Part shown: piece after piece, positions 14,930 through 21,615 of the stretch
How the letters are laid out: every line of letters starts with the position of its first letter
Numbering within the stretch: the stretch's first letter is position 1
NCBI RefSeq assembly: GCF_035762905.1
Contig: NZ_DASUCC010000037.1
Span: 1-24,428, forward strand
From: DASYTH01 sp035762905
GTDB lineage: Bacteria > Actinomycetota > Actinomycetes > Mycobacteriales > Pseudonocardiaceae
Length of the DNA: 24,428 bases
Reading direction: 5' to 3'
Notes under the pieces: model-generated
Database searches by the model: none
Seen by the model: the letters and a program-made list of their open reading frames with translations, nothing else
Told to the model about the DNA's origin: nothing
Program-made: the position numbers and the translations under genes

Positions 14930-15860
14930 GGATCGCCTTCAGCCGTTCGACGGTCACGTGTGTGTATAGCTGGGTCGTAGCGAGCGTAGCGTGACCAAGC
15001 AGTTCCTGGACGCTACGTAGGTCCGCACCACCGTCGAGCAAGTGCGTCGCGGCCGAGTGACGGAAGCCGTGAGGTCCCATGTCCGGCGCGTCCGGCACCG
15101 CGCCGAGCGCGTCGTGCACGATCCGGCGCACGCTGGCTGGTTGGAACCGGGCGCCGCGCGCGCCGAGCAACAGCGAAGGAGGTGAGTCGGGGCGCGCGAG
15201 TGCGGGCCGACCGTCGGCCAGCCAGTCCCGGACGGCCCGCTGCGCGGGGACGCCGAACGGCACCGTGCGCTCCTTGCCGCCCTTGCCGAGCACCCGGACG
15301 ACCCGGCGGTCCAGATCGACGTCGGGCACGTCCAGCCCGCACAGCTCGGAGACCCGGATGCCGGTGGCGTACAGCAACTCCAGCAGCGCGTGGTCGCGCA
15401 GGGCGATCGCGTCCCGCTCCGCGGCTCCGGAGGCCGAGGCGTGCAGCAACTCGGCGGCCTGGTCCTGCCGGAGCACGGCGGGGAGCTTGCGGTGCGGCCG
15501 CGGCGCCACCAGGCGCGCGCCCGGATCGGTCGGCAGGTGCCCGCGCCGGTGGGCCCACGCGGTGAAGGTCCGGATCGCGGCCGACCGCCGGGCCAGGGTG
15601 GTCCGGCTGGCCCCGCCGGCGCGCTGGGCCGCAAGCCACGCGCGGAGCACGCTCAGTTCGAGCTCGGCCAGCGGCCGGCCCATGAACCCCAGCAATGACA
15701 CTGTGTCACCGGTGTAGGCCCGGACGGTGTGTGGCGAAAGGCCACGTTCGAAGTTCAGGTGCCGCTCGTACTCGGCAATGACCTGCCGAATTCGCTCCGG
15801 CAAGTCAGCCCTTACCCCCAGCAGGTCGACCTTCCGTGGCCGGGTCGGTCTATGCGGCAC
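14904..15860 (-). CDS. xerC: XerC-type tyrosine site-specific recombinase
   Basis: Recombinase that with a partner resolves chromosome dimers at dif. The 318-residue product has the N-terminal SAM-like core-binding domain (YERHLNFERGLSPHTVRAY, residues 31-49) and all catalytic residues: R169 (GIRVSELCGL), K193 (LGKGGKERTV), H264 and R267 (HGFRHSAATH), H290 (LLGHATLATT) and nucleophile Y299 (QLYTHV). The GTG at 15860 is the furthest upstream start; a TTG at 15803 preceded by AAGG would give 299 residues and is a credible alternative. Its genomic place between dprA and rpsB fits housekeeping XerC, not a phage integrase; no att-like duplication is seen. Confidence 0.94.
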   Translation of the reverse strand: MPHRPTRPRKVDLLGVRADLPERIRQVIAEYERHLNFERGLSPHTVRAYTGDTVSLLGFMGRPLAELELSVLRAWLAAQRAGGASRTTLARRSAAIRTFTAWAHRRGHLPTDPGARLVAPRPHRKLPAVLRQDQAAELLHASASGAAERDAIALRDHALLELLYATGIRVSELCGLDVPDVDLDRRVVRVLGKGGKERTVPFGVPAQRAVRDWLADGRPALARPDSPPSLLLGARGARFQPASVRRIVHDALGAVPDAPDMGPHGFRHSAATHLLDGGADLRSVQELLGHATLATTQLYTHVTVERLKAIHDRAHPRS

Positions 15861-15890
15861 TCACGTACGGTACCGCGCTGTTGACACAAC

Positions 15891-15909
15891 ACCGAACATG
15901 TTGTTCGGT
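15891..15909. promoter_or_regulatory. 19-bp palindrome upstream of xerC
   Basis: ACCGAACATGTTGTTCGGT has perfect 8-bp arms around a 3-nt centre. It lies 31 bp upstream of the xerC GTG start and 7 bp past the kinase stop, in a locally AT-richer stretch. It could be a repressor operator for xerC or a short hairpin ending the kinase transcript; no U-tract follows. The GAAC and GTTC halves are separated by 5 nt, not the 4 nt of an actinobacterial SOS box. Confidence 0.45.
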
Positions 15910-15916
15910 TCTACCC

Positions 15917-16615
15917 TCAGACTGTCCGTGGTCTGTCCATGCCCGGTTTGGCCGGCACCTCGACCGGGGCAGCCAGATCGGTGTTGTCGACAACCACCGT
16001 CGCCTTGTGTTCCGGCTGGCATTCGGCCAGATATCGCCGCTGCCCCTCGACGTAGCGGCGGTTGCCGGCGGAGTTCGGATCGGTCGAGTCCGGGTGGGCG
16101 GAGCAGCCGATCCGACCGGCGAGCCGCGGGATCGAGATGTCGAACCCGACCCGGAGGAAGATCGAGAAGTCCCAGTACGGCAGCAGCTCCGGCCGGTGCA
16201 CGAAGATCCCATCGAACACCAGCACCGCTCCCGTGGGCGCCACCTCGACCGGCGCGTCCACCGGCGAGTCCGTCTCGTGGTCGAACGCCGCCCGGCGAAA
16301 GTGACCCGTGCCGCCCGGGCTCAGCGGATCGAGCAGCAGCGCCCGCAACCGCGAATAGTCGAACGAGTCGCGGAAGAACCCCTCCGGCGAGTCGCGCCCC
16401 CGCCGGTGACGCACCGCCCTCGGGTTGTGGAACGCGTCGGTACCGGCCCGGATCACCGGACGCCCCAGCGCGGCCAGCGCCGCCCCCAACTCGTCGGCGA
16501 ACACCGTCTTGCCGGCGCCGTCGACTCCGTCCACCCCGACCCGGGTGGTCCCGGCGCCACCGATATCCGCGATCCGCCGGGCCAGCCCGGTGACCAACTC
16601 GTTCCGCCGTTGCAC
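15917..16615 (-). CDS. uridine-kinase-like P-loop NTPase
   Basis: Cytosolic P-loop kinase of the uridine/phosphoribulokinase superfamily, 232 residues from the GTG at 16615. Walker A is GVDGAGKT (residues 30-37). A substrate-binding region DAFHNPRAVRHRRG and the segment SFDYSRLRALLLDPL follow, then LVFDGIFVHRPEL, the strand carrying the Walker B-type acidic residue. These segments match actinobacterial proteins annotated as uridine kinase, but the lid and nucleoside-binding residues are not clear enough to be sure of the substrate. AGGGTGG lies 5 nt before the chosen start; a GTG at 16624 in frame is the alternative. It sits between xerC and vapC and is not part of the core block I recall from other actinobacteria. 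Confidence 0.82.
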   Translation of the reverse strand: MQRRNELVTGLARRIADIGGAGTTRVGVDGVDGAGKTVFADELGAALAALGRPVIRAGTDAFHNPRAVRHRRGRDSPEGFFRDSFDYSRLRALLLDPLSPGGTGHFRRAAFDHETDSPVDAPVEVAPTGAVLVFDGIFVHRPELLPYWDFSIFLRVGFDISIPRLAGRIGCSAHPDSTDPNSAGNRRYVEGQRRYLAECQPEHKATVVVDNTDLAAPVEVPAKPGMDRPRTV

Positions 16616-16654
16616 GGCGGCCACCCTAACCGCTGGACCGGTCGTGACCCCGGG

Positions 16655-17080
16655 CTACGGAACGGCCCCCTGCGGCACCACCCACCGGGTGGGCTGCCCG
16701 GTGGCCGAGGCGATCAGGTCGAAGTCGGCGTCGTAGTGCAGGACAGACACCCCGTGCCGTTCGGCGCAGGCGGCGATCAGCAGGTCGGACACCCCTGCGC
16801 CCCTGTGCCGGGAATGCCGAGCAAGCCTGCGCTGGGTGTCAACAGCACGCGAGCAGACCTCCGGCGTGATGGGAAGTTGGGTGTAGTAGTTACGGCGTTC
16901 AGCCAAGACTGTCTGGTATTCATCGGCGTTTCGGGCGCTGAACAGCACCTCGAGATCGGTGATAGCACAGGTAGCAAGCCGGCCGTGGAGCAACAACGGC
17001 TCAAGCACTGCCCGAACCTGCTCGAGGTGCATGCGAGCGATGGCGCTCTTGTCGACCAGATACAGCGGGCTCAGCGCCAC
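16655..17080 (-). CDS. vapC: VapC-like PIN-domain toxin ribonuclease
   Basis: A 141-residue PIN-domain endoribonuclease expected to cleave a structured RNA such as tRNA when free of antitoxin. The acidic active-site set is present: D10 in YLVDKSAIAR, E44 in TDLEVLFSAR, D99 in VSDLLIAACAE and D117 or D121 in HYDADFDLIA. The usual VDTSA is VDKSA. The GTG at 17080 overlaps the vapB stop by 10 bp, so translation is coupled, although GGAGG is 13 nt away. Base composition is less GC-rich than the flanks, suggesting recent acquisition. Confidence 0.92.
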   Translation of the reverse strand: MALSPLYLVDKSAIARMHLEQVRAVLEPLLLHGRLATCAITDLEVLFSARNADEYQTVLAERRNYYTQLPITPEVCSRAVDTQRRLARHSRHRGAGVSDLLIAACAERHGVSVLHYDADFDLIASATGQPTRWVVPQGAVP

Positions 17081-17277
17081 GCCGAATCCATGACCTCCGG
17101 GTTGCGCAGATCGGGGAGCGGATCCGTGGCCCACCAAGCAAGCACGGCCTCGCGATCTCGCCTTGCCTTGATTTCGCGCAGCGCCGAATTCACGGTGTCC
17201 TTCAGCGTCGTGGTACCCAGATAGGCCTTGGCGATGTCGATCAGGTCGTCGTCGACGTCGATCAGTCGTTTGGTCAT
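17071..17277 (-). CDS. vapB: VapB-like type II antitoxin
   Basis: A 68-residue antitoxin with an N-terminal ribbon-helix-helix-like DNA-binding part (TKRLIDVDDDLIDIAKAYLG, then TTTLKDTVNSALREI) and a C-terminal toxin-binding tail containing AVLAWWATDPLPDL. It should neutralise the VapC encoded just downstream and, as a complex, repress its own promoter. The ATG at 17277 has GGAGGGGG 6 nt upstream. The gene follows dprA by 66 bp, a spacer that is mostly the palindromic operator candidate. Confidence 0.92.
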   Translation of the reverse strand: MTKRLIDVDDDLIDIAKAYLGTTTLKDTVNSALREIKARRDREAVLAWWATDPLPDLRNPEVMDSAWR

Positions 17278-17308
17278 GGGCAGCCCCCTCCGAACGAGTC
17301 CTGCGAAA

Positions 17309-17340
17309 AGGATATCCGTCAGGCGCAAAGTGGATATCCT
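17309..17340. promoter_or_regulatory. paired GGATATCC palindromes: candidate vapBC operator and dprA terminator
   Basis: GGATATCC occurs at 17310-17317 and 17332-17339, centres 22 bp or two helical turns apart. Together they form a 9-bp inverted repeat (AGGATATCC … GGATATCCT) with a 14-nt loop. It lies 31 bp upstream of vapB, as expected for a VapBC autoregulatory operator. On the minus strand it starts 3 bp after the dprA stop and is followed by TTTT (17309-17306), so the same DNA also resembles a Rho-independent terminator. Confidence 0.6.
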
Positions 17341-17343
17341 CGG

Positions 17344-18483
17344 TCATGACGCGGCCGCCGTGCGCCAGCCGTCCTCGCAGCGCCGGGCCAGGCCGCCGAG
17401 CTCGAGCTCGGGGAGCAGGGCCCGAACCCGGTCCAGTGGCACGCCGGAGTCGAGGGCGATGCGGTCGGGGCTGCGGCCGGACCGGCGGCCGAGGGCGTCG
17501 TGCACCCGCATGGCCTCCGCGCCGAGCCCGTCGGTGGGTCTGGCCGGGGCCGCCGCCCGCGGTTGCAGACCTTCGCCCATCCGGCCGACGGACTCCAGGA
17601 TCTCCTCGACCGAACCGACCGGGATCGCGGCACCGCTGCGCAGCAGCTCGTGGCAGCCGAGCGACATCGCCGAGGTGATCGGGCCCGGCACCGCCATCAG
17701 CTCCTTGCCGAGCGCCCCGGCCGAGGCGGCGGTGTTCCGGGCACCGCTGCGCACCCCCGCCTCCACCACCACGGTGCCGCCGGACAGGGCCGCGATCAGC
17801 CGGTTGCGCACCAGGAACCGGTGCCGGGCGGGTGGGGTGCCCGGCGCGTACTCGCTGATCACCAGGCCGCGGTCGGTGATCTTGTCGAGCAGGCTGGCGT
17901 GACCGGCGGGGTAACCGACGTCCACACCACAGCCGAGCACCGCGACCGTGCGGCCGCCAGCGGCCAGCGCGCCGCGGTGCGCGGCGCCGTCGATCCCGTA
18001 CGCGGCGCCGGAGACGATCGTCCAGCCCGCGCCGGCCAGACCGTGGCCGAACTCCGCGGCCACGTGCTCGCCGTAGCCGGTGGCGGCCCGGGCCCCGACC
18101 ACGGACACGGCGCGGTCCACCAGGTCGGACAGCGAGGCGGTGCCGCGCACCCACAGCGCGATCGGCGGGCAGGCCCAGTGCAGCCCGCGGGCGGCGGCCG
18201 CGTCGAGAGCGAGCAGTTGCCAGGCCGGCCACTCCGGGTCCTCCGGCACGACCAGCCGGGCACCGACCCGCTCGGCGTTGGCCAGGTCCGCGTCGACGTG
18301 GTCGGCGCTGCGGCGGGCGGAGGTCTCGTGCAGCACCCGTTCCGGCGCCTCGCCCGCGCGCACCCGGGCGGCCGCCTCGACCGGCCCGCACGAGCCGATC
18401 AGCGCGGTCAATCCGGGCGCCGGCGGCTCGGCGACCCGGAGCAGGTAGGCCCGGGCCCGGCGGCAGTCGTCCTGCGCGGTCAT
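17344..18483 (-). CDS. dprA: DNA-processing protein DprA (Smf)
   Basis: Protein that binds incoming single-stranded DNA and loads RecA during natural transformation; it is widespread in species without known competence. The 379-residue product has an N-terminal helical region, the Rossmann DNA_processg_A domain with SVVGARAATGYG, WTIVSGAAYGIDGAAHRGAL, AVLGCGVDVGYP and FLVRNRLIAALSGGTVVVEA, and a C-terminal winged-helix segment (LGRRSGRSPDRIALDSGVPL). The ATG overlaps the comM TGA as ATGA. Paired with comM and yraN it forms a small DNA-uptake or processing group. Confidence 0.95.
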   Translation of the reverse strand: MTAQDDCRRARAYLLRVAEPPAPGLTALIGSCGPVEAAARVRAGEAPERVLHETSARRSADHVDADLANAERVGARLVVPEDPEWPAWQLLALDAAAARGLHWACPPIALWVRGTASLSDLVDRAVSVVGARAATGYGEHVAAEFGHGLAGAGWTIVSGAAYGIDGAAHRGALAAGGRTVAVLGCGVDVGYPAGHASLLDKITDRGLVISEYAPGTPPARHRFLVRNRLIAALSGGTVVVEAGVRSGARNTAASAGALGKELMAVPGPITSAMSLGCHELLRSGAAIPVGSVEEILESVGRMGEGLQPRAAAPARPTDGLGAEAMRVHDALGRRSGRSPDRIALDSGVPLDRVRALLPELELGGLARRCEDGWRTAAAS

Positions 18484-19994
18484 GCCGCCCTCCGGTCCCG
18501 GAACTCGAGGGCGGCGGCGACGTGGTCGGCCTCGGGGCGGTCGAGGCCGGCGAGATCGCTGAGGGTCCAGGCGACGCGCAGCGTGCGGTCCGCGCCCCGG
18601 GCGGTGACCGCGCCGCTGGCCAGGCTGCGGTCGAGTAGCGCGGTGACCGGTCGAGGAAGGGCGAACTCGCGGCGCAGCACCGGTCCGGGGACCTCGGCGT
18701 TGGTGTGCCAGCCGTGTCCAGCCCAGCGCCGGGCCGCGCGGTCGCGGGCGGCGGCGACCCGGGCCCGAACCTCGGCGGTGCCGTCCGGGACGGCCCGGTC
18801 GGTGTCGGACATCGCGGTGATCGGGCGCATCCGGACCCGGAGGTCGACCCGGTCGAGCAGCGGGCCGGACAGCCGCGCCAGGTACCGGCGCCGGGTGTGC
18901 GCCGAGCAGCAGCAGTCCACCTCGCGCGGCGGTGCGCACGGGCACGGGTTGGTGGCCAGCACGAGCTGGAAGCGGGCCGGGTACCGGGCGACGCCGTCCC
19001 GGCGGGCCAGCCGGATCTCGCCCTCCTCCAACGCGGTGCGCAGCGACTCGAGCCGGTCCGCGCCGAACTCGGCGGCCTCGTCGATCAGCAGCACGCCGAA
19101 GTGCGCCCGGCTGATGGCGCCGGGCTTGGCCATCCCGACCCCGCCGCCGACCAGGGCGGGGACCGAGGTGGAGTGATGCGGGGCGATCAGCGGTGGGGTG
19201 GCGATCAACGGCGAGTCGGGGGTGAGCAGGCCGGCGATGGAATGGATCGCGGTGACCTCGAGGGCCTGTTCATGGGTCAGCGGTGGGAGCAACCCGGGCA
19301 GCCGCCGGGCGAGCATGGTCTTGCCGGTGCCGGGCGGGCCGACCAGGAGCAGGTGGTGCCCGCCGGCGGCGGCGATCTCCAGCGCCCAGCGCGCCTCGGG
19401 TTGACCGAGGACGTCGGCGAGGTCGGGCCCCGGGGCGGGCGGGGCGGCGGGCTGCGGCCCTGGCGGGGACAACCGGCCGGGCTCGCCGTGCAGCCAGGCG
19501 AGGACGTCGGTGAGGTGCGCCGCGCCGAGCACCTCGACGTCCCGCACCAGCGCCGCCTCCGGCAGGGTCGGCGTTGGCACGACGGCTCGGCGCAGGCCGG
19601 CGCGGCGGGCGGCGAGCAGACCGGGCAACACCCCGCGCACCGGCCGGACCCGGCCGTCGAGCGCCAGCTCGCCCAACAGCACGGTCCGGTCCAGCGGCCC
19701 GGCCGGGACCAGGTTGGCCGCGACCAGGACCGCGCAGGCCAGCGCCAGGTCGTACCCGGAGCCGCCCTTGGGGAGCGCGGCCGGAGACAGGCCGAGGGTG
19801 ACCAGCTGGTCCGGCCAGTCCAGGCCGCAGTTGCGGATCGCCGCTCGCACCCGCTCCTTGGCCTCGTTGAGCGCGGTGTCGGGCAGGCCGACGAGTTGGG
19901 TTCTCGGCCGGCCGCCTGCGATGTCGGCCTCGATCTCCACCGGAACGCCGTCCACCCCGAACAGCGCCACCGACCAGGCGTGCGCGATGGCCAT
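18480..19994 (-). CDS. comM: ComM/YifB-family Mg-chelatase-like AAA+ ATPase
   Basis: AAA+ hexameric helicase of the ComM family, which promotes branch migration during transformation in species studied. The 504-residue product has the Lon-protease-S5-like N-terminal domain (SVALFGVDGVPVEIEADIAGG, VGLPDTALNEAKERVRAAI), then Walker A VGPPGTGKTMLARRLPG, Walker B GVLLIDEAAEF, the cysteine-rich loop NPCPCAPPREVDCCCSA, the arginine-finger region LSGPLLDRVDLRV and the C-terminal Mg_chelatase_C domain. The ATG at 19994 overlaps the yraN stop by one base (TGATG). Confidence 0.96.
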   Translation of the reverse strand: MAIAHAWSVALFGVDGVPVEIEADIAGGRPRTQLVGLPDTALNEAKERVRAAIRNCGLDWPDQLVTLGLSPAALPKGGSGYDLALACAVLVAANLVPAGPLDRTVLLGELALDGRVRPVRGVLPGLLAARRAGLRRAVVPTPTLPEAALVRDVEVLGAAHLTDVLAWLHGEPGRLSPPGPQPAAPPAPGPDLADVLGQPEARWALEIAAAGGHHLLLVGPPGTGKTMLARRLPGLLPPLTHEQALEVTAIHSIAGLLTPDSPLIATPPLIAPHHSTSVPALVGGGVGMAKPGAISRAHFGVLLIDEAAEFGADRLESLRTALEEGEIRLARRDGVARYPARFQLVLATNPCPCAPPREVDCCCSAHTRRRYLARLSGPLLDRVDLRVRMRPITAMSDTDRAVPDGTAEVRARVAAARDRAARRWAGHGWHTNAEVPGPVLRREFALPRPVTALLDRSLASGAVTARGADRTLRVAWTLSDLAGLDRPEADHVAAALEFRDRRAA

Positions 19995-20389
19995 CAGAAG
20001 GCCGCCTTGTAGTGCTGGATGCGCGGGGTTCGGCCGGGGGGCCAGAGGATGGCGATGATGTCGAAGCGGGTGGGGAGGTGGGGCAGGGCGCGGGTGTGTT
20101 GCCAGTGGCGGGCGGTTCGGCGGATGCGGGTGGCCTTGGTGTCCGTGACGGCTTCCGCGGGGGTGCCGTAGGCATTGCTGGTGCGGGTCTTGACCTCGCA
20201 GACGACCAGGGTGGGCACGCGCGGGTCGTAGGCGACCAGATCGAGTTCGCCGGTGGGGCAGCGCCAGTTGCGGGCGAGTGGAATCAGGCCGTGCTTGATC
20301 AGGTACTGGGTGGCGAGGGATTCCCCGCGGCGGCCGAGGGCCAGATGGGCCGGGGGCCGGGTGGGACGGGTGGGGTTGCTGGTGGTCAT
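19994..20389 (-). CDS. YraN family protein (UPF0102), nuclease-like
   Basis: A 131-residue restriction-endonuclease-fold protein of unsettled function. The PD-(D/E)xK-type residues are visible: E23 in LGRRGESLA, D50 in GELDLVAYD, and E65 and K67 in VVCEVKTR. The first 15 residues are Pro/Thr/Arg-rich and encoded by a G4-prone stretch. The ATG at 20389 has no Shine-Dalgarno, so it may be read from a short leader or near-leaderless mRNA. It begins the yraN–comM–dprA coupled unit and is preceded by an 81-bp spacer with two DnaA boxes. Confidence 0.93.
   Translation of the reverse strand: MTTSNPTRPTRPPAHLALGRRGESLATQYLIKHGLIPLARNWRCPTGELDLVAYDPRVPTLVVCEVKTRTSNAYGTPAEAVTDTKATRIRRTARHWQHTRALPHLPTRFDIIAILWPPGRTPRIQHYKAAF
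20347..20375 (+). other. G-quadruplex-prone G-tract cluster inside yraN
   Basis: Six G-runs of 3-5 separated by 1-2-nt loops (GGG, GGGGG, GGG, GGG, GGG, GGGG) lie on the plus strand, the template strand of yraN, within codons for its Pro/Thr/Arg-rich N-terminus. It satisfies the common G4 rule with two runs to spare. Some of this may just reflect CCC/CAC-rich codons. Confidence 0.45.
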
Positions 20390-20440
20390 GCGGCGAGGGT
20401 GCCGCGATCTGGGGCGCCGGGGCAGCGGGTGGTGATCGAC

Positions 20441-20469
20441 TTGTGGACAACTTGGGGGGTTGTGGACAA
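20441..20469 (-). promoter_or_regulatory. tandem DnaA boxes between DUF2469 and yraN
   Basis: Two exact copies of TTGTCCACAA on the minus strand, at 20450-20441 and 20469-20460, 19 bp apart. Each contains the preferred actinobacterial DnaA box TTGTCCACA. They fall in the 81-bp spacer, 52 bp upstream of the yraN start and directly after the DUF2469 stop at 20471. They could make the yraN–comM–dprA unit responsive to DnaA or act as a titration site. Confidence 0.6.
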
Positions 20470-20470
20470 G

Positions 20471-20794
20471 TCAGGTGGTGAACGGGCCCTCTTCCGGGAG
20501 GCGGAGGTCGGGCTTGTCGAGCTCCTCGACGTTGACGTCCTTGAAGGTCATCACCCGGACGTTCTTGACGAAGCGGGCGGGCCGGTACATGTCCCATACC
20601 CAGGCGTCGGACATGCGGACCTCGAAGTAGACCTCGCCGTCGGCGTCCCGGACCTGGACGTCGACGCCGTTGGCCAGGTAGAAGCGGCGTTCGGTCTCCA
20701 CGACGTAGGAGAACTGACCGACGATGTCGCGGTACTCCCGGTACAGCGACAGCTCCATCTCGGTCTCGTACTTCTCCAGATCCTCCGCGCTCAT
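20471..20794 (-). CDS. DUF2469 family protein
   Basis: A 107-residue actinobacterial protein of unknown function (mycobacterial relative recalled as Rv2901c). It is acidic and soluble with no signal peptide or membrane segment, starting MSAEDLEKYETEMELSLYRE and containing DAWVWDMYRPARFVKNVRVM, which is almost invariant in the family. The ATG overlaps the rnhB TGA as ATGA, so it is coupled to RNase HII synthesis. Its fixed place between rnhB and yraN is the main clue to function, possibly in nucleic-acid maintenance, but this is inference. Confidence 0.94.
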   Translation of the reverse strand: MSAEDLEKYETEMELSLYREYRDIVGQFSYVVETERRFYLANGVDVQVRDADGEVYFEVRMSDAWVWDMYRPARFVKNVRVMTFKDVNVEELDKPDLRLPEEGPFTT

Positions 20795-21615
20795 GCGGTG
20801 TCGCGCTCCTCGTGGTCCGGCCAGCCGGCCCTCATCAGGGATTCCCCATTCTGAACTACGCGCGCCGGATCGGCATCGACGGTCCGTCCTGGATCACCGG
20901 CCGTGGGCAGGTAGCAGTGCGGCGCGACCCGGTGCGGGGCCCGCAGCCCGTGCCGCGCGCCGGCGCCGAGCACGTTCACGAACGACCACCGGTGCACGGG
21001 GCTCGGGCCGTGCTCGAGCAGCGCGGCGCCGTGCTCGTTGGTGCAGTAGCCCTTGTGCTCGTCGAACCCGTAGGCCGGGTACTGCTCGTGCAGCTGGACC
21101 ATGATCCGGTCCCGGGTCACCTTGGCCAGAATCGAGGCGGCGGAGACGCAGGCGGCGGCCTGGTCGCCCTTGACGATCGGCATGCTCGGCGCGGTCAACC
21201 CGGGCACCCGGAACCCGTCCACCAGCACGTAGCCGGGATGCGTCGCCAGCCGGGCCACCGCCCGGCGCATGCCCTCGATGTTGGCGACGCCGACCCCGCG
21301 CAGGTCCACCTCGCTGACCGGGATGACCACGACCGCGTAGTCCACCGCCCGGCGAATCACCAGGTCGTACATCCGCTCCCGGGCCGCCGCGGTGAGCAGC
21401 TTGGAGTCGGTGAGCCCGGCGAACCGGCCGGCGTCGCCGGTCCGCAGCACGCAGGACGCGACCACCAGCGGCCCCGCGCAGGCGCCCCGGCCGGCCTCGT
21501 CGACCCCGGCGACCGGGCCAAGCCCGCGCCGCTCGAGCGCGCTCTGCAGTCCCCAGTTGCCGGCGTCCCTGCGCAGCACCACCCGGGGCGGCCGCAGCGC
21601 CGATGGCACCGTCAT
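20791..21615 (-). CDS. rnhB: ribonuclease HII
   Basis: Cytosolic enzyme that cuts RNA in RNA-DNA hybrids and removes single ribonucleotides from DNA. The 274-residue product has the signature VAGVDEAGRGACAGPLVVA (D39 and E40 catalytic), LTDSKLL, and later acidic residues in YVLVDGF and the AASILAKVTRDRIM helix. After YGFDEHKGYCTNEH, a tail of about 60 residues rich in Arg, Pro and His extends beyond the core. The ATG at 21615 overlaps the lepB stop as ATGA; the longer open frame upstream would run inside lepB and is rejected. Confidence 0.96.
   Translation of the reverse strand: MTVPSALRPPRVVLRRDAGNWGLQSALERRGLGPVAGVDEAGRGACAGPLVVASCVLRTGDAGRFAGLTDSKLLTAAARERMYDLVIRRAVDYAVVVIPVSEVDLRGVGVANIEGMRRAVARLATHPGYVLVDGFRVPGLTAPSMPIVKGDQAAACVSAASILAKVTRDRIMVQLHEQYPAYGFDEHKGYCTNEHGAALLEHGPSPVHRWSFVNVLGAGARHGLRAPHRVAPHCYLPTAGDPGRTVDADPARVVQNGESLMRAGWPDHEERDTA

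Noticed and set aside
15891..15909. LexA/SOS box before xerC
   Set aside because: The consensus needs 4 nt between GAAC and GTTC; here there are 5, so it is kept only as an unassigned dyad.
15861..15910. dif site beside xerC
   Set aside because: No match to the 28-bp actinobacterial dif core as I recall it (no AT-rich central ATGTATATTAT-like region).
15983..15997. TTGTCGACAA as another DnaA box or operator
   Set aside because: It lacks the TCCACA core and lies in kinase codons for VVVDNTD, so coding explains it.
17500..19176. 558-codon plus-strand open frame opposite dprA and comM
   Set aside because: Translation is low complexity and without motifs; both genes opposite have complete, ordered domain signatures and coupled starts.
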